Assembly: GCA_018398765.1 (NCBI GenBank)
Contig: JAHBMJ010001294.1
Location: 15,001 to 32,018, forward strand
Length of the DNA stretch: 17,018 bases
Direction: 5' to 3'
Source of the DNA: Chromera velia
Taxonomy: Eukaryota; Sar; Chromeraceae
This document shows positions 10,201 through 16,492 of this stretch, piece by piece. The notes below the pieces were generated by a model that saw only the letters and a list, made by a program, of their open reading frames with translations, did no database searches and was not told the origin of the DNA. Position 1 is the first letter of the stretch; each line of letters opens with the position of its first letter. Both the position numbers and the translations under genes were made by a program.

Positions 10201-10210
10201 CCTCCTATTA

Positions 10211-10400
10211 GGACACCAGGGGGGGGGGGCATCCAAGCTTNNNNCCAGGGGGGGGGGGGCATCCAAGCTTGCTCCGTTATGCCCGTGGATGGCGGGATGG
10301 GCATCGGGCGCTTCGCGCCCGATGCGCCGGACACCGCCCCCCCCGGCGTCCGCTGCTACCGGCCCGTGCAAGAAGGGATACCCCCCCCCGGTGTCCATGC
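10211..10400. repeat. G-run/C-run palindromic repeat with a central 11-bp hairpin
   Basis: The left arm reads GGACACC-A-G(11)-CATCC (10211-10234). The right arm reads GGATA-C(9)-GGTGTCC (about 10376-10396), roughly its inverted complement. Between them is a perfect 11-bp stem at 10301-10311 and 10315-10325 (GCATCGGGCGC) with a TTC loop, and a further inverted pair GGACACCG...CGGCGTCC at 10329-10351. A four-N gap with a duplicated flank interrupts the left arm. Confidence 0.75.
10241..10244. other. Assembly gap (4 N) with duplicated flank
   Basis: CCA-G(11)-CATCCAAGCTT at 10216-10240 is repeated after the N run as CCA-G(12)-CATCCAAGCTT at 10245-10270. This looks like two contig ends that overlap but were not merged at a G homopolymer. 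Confidence 0.9.
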
Positions 10401-10891
10401 GGAGTTGCCCACCGAGGCTGACGTTCAGCTTTTTAATGCATGCATGCATACATTTTTTTTCTTAGAGGCCCATGCATACAACGATGCTCCATAACAATAC
10501 AATAACATGTTTTATGTGTGCAAACCAGAGAAAGTCTCTCAAAATTATGCGGACCATCTTTAGAACTCAAACCGCACAACCTATCCTCAACGTTCAAAAT
10601 CAACTTCACCTCCCATGCACCTGAACGTGCCTGAACGGCAACACCCACCCAACCTTCCTCACTGAGTCCTCTGCCAATCAGCACTGGCCACTCAACCCAA
10701 AAAGTTTGGTGAACATGCTCTGCTCTGCTGAATCGGATGTCAGCTGATCTGAGGTACACAGAGTGATTTTTTCTCCACGTATCGATCAAGAAGGAAGTCA
10801 GTTTGTAAGTGTAGATTGGAACAGAGACGGGAGTGAGGCCAGAAAGATGACGGCCCTTCCGTCGGTGTATTTAATGCAGGCAGCAAAGTAG

Positions 10892-11110
10892 CAGAGAGCC
10901 TCCCGGCTCCGTGAACTCGAACAAGACGACAACGTCTACCGTATCGAGAAGATTGTCAGTGGGGAAAAGCGGGGGAGGACAAGGTATTTCCTCATCAAGT
11001 GGGAGGGACACCCCGAGGAGGAAAACACCTGGGAGCCAGAGAGAAACCTCCTTGGTGCCTCTGTCAAGAGGATGGTCGCCGCCTACAAGAAGGCTAACCG
11101 GATGAAGTGA
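10892..11110 (+). CDS. Orphan chromodomain fragment or exon
   Basis: Between an in-frame TAG at 10889 and a TGA at 11108 the frame encodes a textbook chromodomain: VYRIEKIVSGE, then RTRYFLIKWEGHPEEENTW, EPERNLL and a C-terminal helix SVKRMVAAYKK. Chromodomains bind methylated histone H3 tails through an aromatic cage. Here the cage positions are Tyr (YRIEKI), Trp (KWEG) and a His where Tyr or Phe is usual (GHP). There is no ATG before the domain and no upstream exon or integrase core that I can recognise. The domain ends 15 codons before the stop, as in chromovirus-type Ty3/gypsy integrases, but an HP1-like last exon is equally possible. A (GA)n array starts about 55 bp after the stop. The domain call is firm; the parent gene is unknown. 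Confidence 0.85.
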   Translation, partial: QRASRLRELEQDDNVYRIEKIVSGEKRGRTRYFLIKWEGHPEEENTWEPERNLLGASVKRMVAAYKKANRMK

Positions 11111-11141
11111 AAGGAAAGATGCAAGAGAGGACGGGTTGGCT

Positions 11142-11180
11142 AAGCACACGCACACATGCACACAGAGAGAGAAAGAGACA

Positions 11181-11222
<42 letters not shown>

Positions 11223-11224
11223 GA

Positions 11225-11261
<37 letters not shown>

Positions 11262-11262
11262 C
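11142..11262. repeat. CA-rich then (GA)n/(GATA)n microsatellite
   Basis: A short CA-rich run (CACACGCACACATGCACACA) leads into about 95 bp of GA repeats interrupted by GATA units near 11215-11240. Confidence 0.95.
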
Positions 11263-11843
11263 TCCAAGTTATTTTTATTATGTATCTATAGATAGGTCGG
11301 ACTTCGTGCCTGAAGGGGGTCTATAGGCTTGTTAGAACGTATCAGGGTGACTTTATATTGGGGTAGTCAGGTGTTCCAACGTTTTCTTCTCCTTCCTCAG
11401 TCCTTCTCTTTGCAAGCAATTGGTGTATCGCATTCATACATGGTGTCTCGATGGACCAAGATCGAGTACATGCATATATGACTCTATCGCCTTTCCCTCT
11501 ATCGCCTTTCCCTCTCCTCTCAGCATCTCTCACTGTTCGGAGATTGAAAAATTACTGATGACTTGCACAGTTATTGACAAGTTGCACAAGAATGAGATCG
11601 CATATGATTGTTAACTAAGCTAGTGACATATTAGTAATATGATTAGTTTGAAGACACTTTTAAATAGTGTCTGATAGTTTAAGATATATTAGTGTTTTTG
11701 AGTTTTAAGATAGTCTTAGATAGTTGAAGAGATTTTAGAATATTGTATAGCTGAGAAGTTAGGAGTTTTTTTTGTGAACCATTATGCCTCACACACCCCC
11801 GCCATCCGTAGTCCAGCGTTTTTAGATGACCTCATTCTGAATC
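11263..11843. other. No gene seen; small tandem duplication and AT-rich tract
   Basis: It contains a perfect 15-bp tandem pair, CTATCGCCTTTCCCT, at 11484-11498 and 11499-11513. From about 11610 to 11770 the sequence is AT-rich with recurring GATAGT words and a small AGACAC...GTGTCT hairpin near 11654-11674. Short open frames here are not supported as genes. Confidence 0.5.
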
Positions 11844-11907
11844 ACACCAGGGGGGGGCATCTACCCTCAGCTCTCGTAGCGCTGCACACCCCCCCCTCCC
11901 CGGTGTC
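11844..11907. repeat. Second G-run/C-run palindrome related to 10211-10400
   Basis: The left arm is CACACCAGGGGGGGCATC and the right arm CACCCCCCCCTCCCCGGTGT. They form inverted ACACC-G(n) arms around a CAGC...GCTG core. The right flank, read on the minus strand (GGCCAAACATAGGGGTGTAT), resembles the sequence just left of the LTR insertion (TTTGGCCATAGGGGTATAT at about 6945-6964), so this is one dispersed family. Confidence 0.65.
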
Positions 11908-12068
11908 ATACACCCCTATGTTTGGCCTTCTGAACGTTTCGGAGCCCATTTACTAAGTTGACTGTTTAAAAACATGAGATTTTTATAAAAAGTTTATAGT
12001 TTTACAAATAATACCGTTTGCACTACGTTTTAGCCTCGTACGCTAAAAATTTTATATCAGCATTGAAA

Positions 12069-12164
12069 TTATCGACGATACCCCCTTTTTTGGGAACCTT
12101 AAATTCCGATACAATACCGACACGATACCGATTCGATACCGATACGATACGATAGCTATCCCTA
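12069..12164 (-). repeat. Right inverted terminus: TATCG pentamers ending GATAGCTATCCCTA
   Basis: Read on the minus strand from 12164 it starts TAGGGATAGCTATCGTATCG, identical to the terminus at 5352, and continues with about seven TATCG-type units to about 12106. A further ATCGACGATAC remnant lies near 12070. No 8-bp target duplication with the left end is visible. Confidence 0.7.
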
Positions 12165-12310
12165 TTTACGATGGAGTAAAAAAACTTTTATTCGTTAGTT
12201 TATATATAAACAGTATTAAAAAAATTTTACCAGTGAGTACTCTACACGTATACATATTTTTCAAAATTTTAACGTACTTTTATATATATGGGAACCTCCC
12301 TGAACCTAAG

Positions 12311-12500
12311 TGCCACTTGAAAAAATATAATCAAGATGATCTCTATCTGTGGCATCGTTTTTCAAGAGACTATCTATGCTTGCGGCGTATATGGTCAAGA
12401 CACCATCCAGATATGCGGCCTTGGTTTTCAAGATACTATAAATGATCTGCGCCTGCGGTGCAGACTTTCAAGCTTATCCTAAAATGCGGCTTCAACTTTC
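12311..12500 (+). repeat. Decayed tandem repeat, about 33-bp unit, coding-like
   Basis: Units begin TGYGGC at 12348, 12381, 12414, 12454 and 12485, with a weaker one at 12311. The first three full units are exactly 33 bp, and all share TTCAAG or GTCAAG about 12 bases in. Translated in phase, the three 33-bp units give CGIVFQETIYA, CGVYGQDTIQI and CGLGFQDTIND, and later units give CGADFQ and CGFNFQ after small indels. This is either the relic of an 11-residue protein repeat or a minisatellite that happens to translate regularly. No long open frame surrounds it. Confidence 0.65.
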
Positions 12501-12684
12501 AAGTGGTAGTTAGGTTCAAGAAGGTCTATAGAGGTCTATATAGGTTGATTAACGATATTTAATTTTAACTTATCCAAGGATAAATTATCAATTTGTTCTT
12601 GCGTTTTTATACATAAAAACCTCTAGAAAGACTTTTGAACAGCTTCGGGGGCTACTTCAGGGGCGACCTCTACAGGACAAAATA

Positions 12685-12760
12685 TAGTGACTAGGTTTGA
12701 TTTAATAGATTTTAATTTGATTTGATTTAATTTGAGGTTAAGGCTCTAAATTTACAAATC
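12685..12760 (+). repeat. Diverged hAT-like terminus with TTTGA/TTTAA pentamers
   Basis: TAGTGACTAGGTTTGATTTA followed by TTTGATTTGATTTAATTTGAGGTTAAGGCTC closely matches the left end of the 14148 element (TAGTGACCATGTTTGATTTG...TTTGAGGTAGGGCTTAAGCTC). It is probably the end of an older relative. I could not find its other end. Confidence 0.6.
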
Positions 12761-12908
12761 TAGGCGGATTTAAGATTCAGAGGTTGGATTTGAGGTTAAA
12801 CTTCATAAGTTCCCTAACATGTGAGCTCTCCTAGTTTTTACCAATAATAACTCACAATTTTAGGTTTTTGACTGTCTTTGAAGAAATGATTTACACTGGA
12901 ACTATAGT

Positions 12909-12959
12909 GTGTCACAATAAAAATTTCCAGAACCTTTTGTGTCATAATGATTTGTGACA
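12909..12959. repeat. Inverted repeat GTGTCACAA...TTGTGACAC
   Basis: Nine-base perfect arms at 12909-12917 and 12951-12959 surround an AT-rich loop. The right arm with its following bases (GTGACACAATAATTGTG) is nearly inverted again at 16308-16329 beyond the hAT element (GTAACACAATTATTTGTGTCAC). It may be an old MITE remnant. Confidence 0.45.
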
Positions 12960-12989
12960 CAATAATTGTGATTTTAAGAGCTTTTGACT

Positions 12990-13681
12990 GATTCAATTAA
13001 ATCACACTTATATGTGAAAAAAATAGTTGTAGATCACGTGTTTACTGTGTTTGGCACTAGGTTTGGCACGGTTTAACACGCGTTGAGAGGCAGCGTTATA
13101 CTCGCTGCAGGCTGTGCAGATCGACTCCGTGTATAGACTCCGTACATACACTCAATCACCATCTCGCGAAACCGATGGCGGCAACCGGCGGGGTCCCTAC
13201 CCTCTCTTACAATTCAGTGGTGACCAAAGAAGGCAGTCTTAAGGTTTATATGCATACAAACCCCCCAGCTCTTCAACCTCAGCAGAATACGAAAAGAAGA
13301 AGAGACAGAACGGGAAGGTCCAATGTTTTTTAAGGGTCATGGCCTATTGCAGCACCTGAACATCCCTAGGAACACCCGAGCTTCGAATCGGATTCAAGTC
13401 GGTAGGCAGAAGCCCGGTCGAACGAGGCAGTGGTCCGGCTACAACAGGAAAATTTGACTTGGGTTACGATATAAATACATGTAAATCCTGCATGACGCCA
13501 TGAGAAAAACGGCTGCAGTACCATGCAAAAAACTCGTGTAAACTATACAGTACAACTTTAGCCAAGCCGAAACCATTAAGCCATGTCCCGTTTCATTATA
13601 AACTATCAGCACTGGTACCAGCATCTCCCTTATCAATAAGATTACAACACTCCCAGGCAACACTCCCAAGCAGTAGTTTCA
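12990..13681. other. No gene seen
   Basis: This is mixed AT-rich and ordinary sequence. A TTCGAATC word near 13382 recalls a tRNA T-loop, but no cloverleaf can be drawn. A 76-codon hydrophobic open frame on the minus strand (13439-13669) has no supporting features. Confidence 0.4.
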
Positions 13682-13895
13682 GCAAAAAAAAAAGAAAAAA
13701 AATAAGCGATTCAGGGAGATCTTTTTTTTTTTTTTTTTACTTTTTGGCCTTAACCAATACTAAGCAACAGTTGTGCAACACATGAACAACACTCAAACAA
13801 CCATTGTTTGACTAAAAAAGAAAAAAAAAAGAAAAAGTAAAAGGTTTGGGGAGATCTTTTTTTTTCTTTTTTCCTTAGCCGATGCCTAGATAAAT
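13682..13895. repeat. Two copies of an A-tract / GGAGATC / T-tract unit
   Basis: Copy 1 (about 13682-13760) and copy 2 (about 13815-13890) each run A-rich tract, GGGAGATCT, long T-rich tract, then CCTTAACCAATAC or CCTTAGCCGATGC. The copies lie about 133 bp apart and differ in tract length and by several transitions. Each unit can fold on itself through its A and T tracts. Confidence 0.7.
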
Positions 13896-13896
13896 G

Positions 13897-14147
13897 AATC
13901 AATCAATGAATGAATGAATAAATGAATGAATGATAAATGACCAACTTGCAGTCAGTGAATGAGTAAGAGAGTACATGAGTAGGTGAGTGAGACTCTAGGT
14001 GAGTGAGACTCAGTGAGTGAGTGAGTGAGTGAGTGATAGTGAGTGAGTGATAGTGAGTGAGTGAGTGATAGTGTATGAGTGATAGTGAGTGAGTGAGTGA
14101 GTTAGTGATAGTGAGTGAGTGACTGAGTGAGTGATAGTGAGTGAGGT
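13897..14147. repeat. (TGAA)n then (GTGA)n microsatellite, left half
   Basis: TGAA units near 13897-13935 lead into GTGA units with GATA variants from about 13976 to 14147. The array stops abruptly at the hAT tip and resumes beyond it at 16112, ending again with GAATGAATG. The two halves look like one microsatellite split by the insertion. Confidence 0.9.
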
Positions 14148-14212
14148 TAGTGACCATGTTTGATTTGATTTGATTTGATTTGATTTGAGGTAGGGCTTAA
14201 GCTCAAATCAAA
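14148..14212 (+). repeat. Left terminal inverted repeat with (TTTGA)n
   Basis: The tip TAGTGACCATG is followed by six TTTGA units, TTTGAGGTAGGG, then CTTAAGCTCAAATCAAATAT. More ATTTGA/TCAAAT words continue to about 14300, including CAAATATTTG near 14260. Confidence 0.9.
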
Positions 14213-14561
14213 TATCTAGTCAGGGAGGACCTAGTGTTTAAAGACCTATCAAATATGATCAAATATTTGATCAATATGACTTTCAACCTCAAATATGAAG
14301 GTCATGAAAAAATTTTTGCAAGTACCAATCCATCACGCATGCTGATTCAAATGAAAAAACCTAAATCTTAATAGTTTGCTCTCAAAAAAAAAACGTTTTA
14401 AGCTGCACTGAAATTAACGTTTCACCCCTTTTTACTTCATGCAGAGGTAAACCGATCAGCTGAACGTTTTCCCGAACAGCTGTGTTGACTTTTCTGGTGC
14501 TGGAACATCTTTTACGGCCCCCTTTTTGAGCGTCTGCAAACATTTTACACCCCGTAAAGAC

Positions 14562-14810
14562 ATGTCACACAATCCGACAGGGTCGAACGGGAAGAAGGAG
14601 GCATTTGTTTTTAGAGCCAGGTACGCAAAAAAAATATGGTCCATGCAAAAGGGGGCAAATGTAATTCAGTGTCAGGTGAAAATACAAGGAGCCGAGGGGG
14701 AAGAAGAAACTATTTGTGGCTGTAAGTATGCAGCAGCGGCAATCAGTTCTTTTCAAACCCACCTCATCAATCAGCATGGCTTGACGATCACGTCTGACAA
14801 ACATGTGTAG
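14562..14810 (+). pseudogene. hAT transposase N-terminus, BED-like zinc finger
   Basis: The first in-frame ATG at 14562 opens 82 codons to TAG 14808; the frame is open further upstream but without another ATG. The segment FRARYAKKIWSMQ recalls the aromatic start of a BED finger. Cysteines (IQC, ICGC) and the final SSFQTHLINQHG, with a His-x4-His pair, complete a variant finger. The usual Cys-x2-Cys is not present; spacing here is Cys-x15-Cys-x-Cys. BED fingers bind the transposon ends. The stop lies before the linker domain, which resumes in another frame only about 15 codons later, so the gene is frameshifted or had an unrecognised short intron. Confidence 0.7.
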
Positions 14811-15175
14811 CTGCTCCAAGAAAGATAGGAGAACTTTTCAAGCAGTCGGAGGGGGCGGGGGGGACGAAGCAGCCTGACGTGCGAACGTTTTTCCCCACCA
14901 AAGATGAAGCAGAAGCCGTGGTCGCACCATATGTAGAGACGCATGAGAAGAGAATCAAGTACGATATGCTGACCACTGACTTTCTGGCCAGTGCTGGCTG
15001 GCCTCATCTCATAGAAAACGAGGCATTGCGAAAGCTGGTCAAGGCACTGGACCCCCGCTACGATCTCCCATCTGTGGGGAAGGTGCAGAGACTTCTGCTC
15101 CCAACACTGAAGAACGAGATTATTCTGTCAATCAAAGACAGATTGAGAAAAGCTGTGTCAAAAAGCTGCATGTGA
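14811..15175 (+). pseudogene. hAT transposase linker domain, truncated before the catalytic core
   Basis: This continues the BED segment in a different frame (open from about 14798) to TGA 15173. The sequence KIGELFKQ, then FFPTKDEAEAVV, FLASAGWPHLIENEALRK and LVKALDPRYDLPSVGKVQ, then LLPTLKNEI matches the region between the BED finger and the catalytic domain of hAT transposases, where a conserved Pro/Phe-rich and N-P-R/K-Y motif occurs. No ATG begins this part. The domain stops just where the first catalytic Asp region (often near a DGWTS-like motif) should begin, and that region is not found downstream in any frame. Confidence 0.75.
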
Positions 15176-15705
15176 CCACATTCCCTGTTGGTGTGGAGCA
15201 GTTCCAGAAAGGCAAAGGAAAAGGCTGCAACGGGGGGGCTGCTGACAGTGCTGGAGGGGGGGCCGCTCCTGCAGGGCCCGGCGGGAGGACCAATTTGAAA
15301 CCAAAGGAGGCGGCCGCAGATGTAAATGCTGAGAAAGCTGGGGGGAAGCTTCCCCCTCCTGAGAAAGTCATCACTCCGGATGAGGAAGGCTACCGACCTC
15401 TTTATATTCACCTCCAACACAAGGGGCTTGTTATCGGCCCTGGCACGGTACAGAGGGTAGCCAACTCTGGATGTTTAGCTACCCAGAAACAGGACGGTTC
15501 CAACACCAACAGCAATAGCAAACATGTACGTGGTTCTCCGTCTCACCCCGTTGTCATCTCTCCGCAACCGAATAGAAGTCCAGGAGCACCTACTCCTGGA
15601 AAGCTGAAAAGCCACAGAAAAAGCTCTCAGCAACTCCCACCACTGATCGATTTGATTCACATTAAAGAAAGTGATCATGAAGAAGAGGAAAAGGAAGTGC
15701 CATAA
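15172..15705 (+). CDS. Unknown 177-codon frame inside the hAT element
   Basis: An uninterrupted frame overlaps the end of the transposase fragment by a few bases and ends with TAA at 15703. It has no ATG near its beginning (GTG at 15172 is the nearest candidate) and the frame is open further upstream, so it is likely an internal or last exon, or a frame-shifted continuation. The product is low in complexity: a Gly/Ala/Pro-rich stretch (about residues 18-45), a more ordinary segment around DEEGYRPLYIHLQHKGLVIG (residues 70-90), Ser/Pro/Asn-rich sequence, and an acidic tail DHEEEEKEVP. I recognise no family. It occupies the place of the catalytic domain and could be captured host sequence or transposase linker material. 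Confidence 0.45.
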   Translation: MTTFPVGVEQFQKGKGKGCNGGAADSAGGGAAPAGPGGRTNLKPKEAAADVNAEKAGGKLPPPEKVITPDEEGYRPLYIHLQHKGLVIGPGTVQRVANSGCLATQKQDGSNTNSNSKHVRGSPSHPVVISPQPNRSPGAPTPGKLKSHRKSSQQLPPLIDLIHIKESDHEEEEKEVP

Positions 15706-16057
15706 AGCTGAGTGATTGTCACCTCAATTTTGGTACGTGCTCTAACTTTATCGTATCAACAAAAAGTCATATGCAATTTCAAATCTATCAATTTTACATT
15801 CTTAATCTCTATTAGTACTAGAGTGAGTCTCAGTAACTAGTGTATATACACTGCCACACAGGCATATTTTTTTTACGGAACTGATAAGTTATAATTTTAT
15901 ATATATTTTTTTAAATTTTTGAAACACACATCAGAAATGTTCTGATAACTATTGTCATGAGAAAAATGATCAGAGTGACAGTAAGTCAGTGACTCAGTGA
16001 GGAACCCTAAGAGGTTAACCTCAAATCTTACCTCAAATATCAAATATTTGAGGTTGA

Positions 16058-16111
16058 AGCTCAAATCAAATCAAATCAAATCAAATATAATCAAATCAAA
16101 CATGGTCACTA
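16058..16111 (-). repeat. Right terminal inverted repeat with (TCAAA)n
   Basis: It reads AAGCTCAAATCAAATCAAAT and continues with TCAAA units, one ATAA interruption, and CAAACATGGTCACTA at the tip. Inward lies a second palindromic set (AAATATCAAATATTTGAGG at about 16035-16053) and paired CCTCAAAT/TTTGAGGTT words near 16015-16055. Confidence 0.9.
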
Positions 16112-16167
16112 AGTGAGGTGAGTGAGTCACTGTGAGTGAGTGAGTGAGTGAGTGAGTGAATGAATGT
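16112..16167. repeat. (GTGA)n microsatellite, right half
   Basis: It starts with the AGTGAGGT target duplicate, continues as GTGA units, and ends GTGAATGAATG, mirroring the left half of the split array. Confidence 0.9.
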
Positions 16168-16490
16168 AGAAGAACAGTCTGATCTTCAATAACTCTGAAG
16201 ACTTTAAGTAACTTTAAGTCACTTTAAAAGTCTAGGATCACTTCAATTTTTGTTTGACAATTTTATCACACCTAAATTACTCTAACTATTTCATCACACC
16301 TATTGTAACACAATTATTTGTGTCACTGGTACTAATATATAGGGTATTGTGTCATAATTTGAATTATGTTAAACTATACTAGTAGTTTCAGTATAAAATG
16401 ATTCGATTTGAAACAACTTTGAAGCAATTTTGTTTTTAAAAATGGTAGAACACTTTATTTTGTTAAGATATGTTTTTATTTGTTATGTTA
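16168..16490. other. AT-rich spacer, no gene seen
   Basis: It carries short repeated words (CTTTAAGTAACTTTAAGTCA near 16201; TCACACCTA at 16266 and 16294) and the inverted partner of the 12951 repeat at 16308-16329. The composition changes sharply at about 16490, where the reverse transcriptase fragment begins. Confidence 0.5.
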
Positions 16491-16492
16491 AA

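Larger units (their letters stand above)
6965..10205 (-). mobile_element. Non-autonomous LTR retrotransposon, complete with target duplication
   Basis: Two direct 320-bp LTRs (6970-7289 and 9881-10200) begin TGTCAGCTG and end CCCTACA, giving TG...CA ends. The 5-bp target duplication CCTCC is at 6965-6969 and 10201-10205. The 2591-bp internal region has no frame over about 175 codons and no gag, protease, reverse transcriptase or integrase motif that I can find, so movement would have depended on enzymes supplied elsewhere. Orientation is probably minus, because a primer-binding-site-like sequence adjoins the inner edge of the right LTR on that strand. The LTRs differ at 10 of 320 sites, so the insertion is not recent but still well preserved. 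It was inserted into G-run repeat sequence. Confidence 0.93.
14148..16111 (+). mobile_element. hAT-type DNA transposon with 8-bp target duplication
   Basis: The 1964-bp element has perfect 23-base inverted ends starting TAGTGACCATGTTTGATTTG (left from 14148; right end ...CATGGTCACTA at 16111). The tip fits the hAT terminal consensus YARNG. The 8 bases AGTGAGGT flank it on both sides (14140-14147 and 16112-16119), the duplication length expected for hAT. Inside are a BED-like finger and a hAT transposase linker domain, but no catalytic core or C-terminal dimerisation region. It therefore cannot move by itself. TTTGA pentamer arrays and many scattered TCAAAT/ATTTGA words lie just inside both ends, as binding sites for the BED finger of a transposase often do. 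The match at the target duplication is partly eased by the GTGA-rich setting. Confidence 0.92.

Noticed and set aside
10433-10789. 118-codon minus-strand open frame upstream of the chromodomain
   Set aside because: No recognisable domain; its start region overlaps G/C-run repeat debris. Length alone is not enough in this composition.
5352-12164. A single intact 6.8-kb DNA transposon
   Set aside because: The inverted ends match, but the 8-bp flanks differ (ACCAATGT versus TTTACGAT) and no transposase was found inside. Kept only as a hypothesis under findings.
14792-14810. A GT...AG segment that could join the BED and linker frames of the hAT transposase
   Set aside because: At 19 bp it is too short for spliceosomal removal. 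A simple frameshift is likelier.
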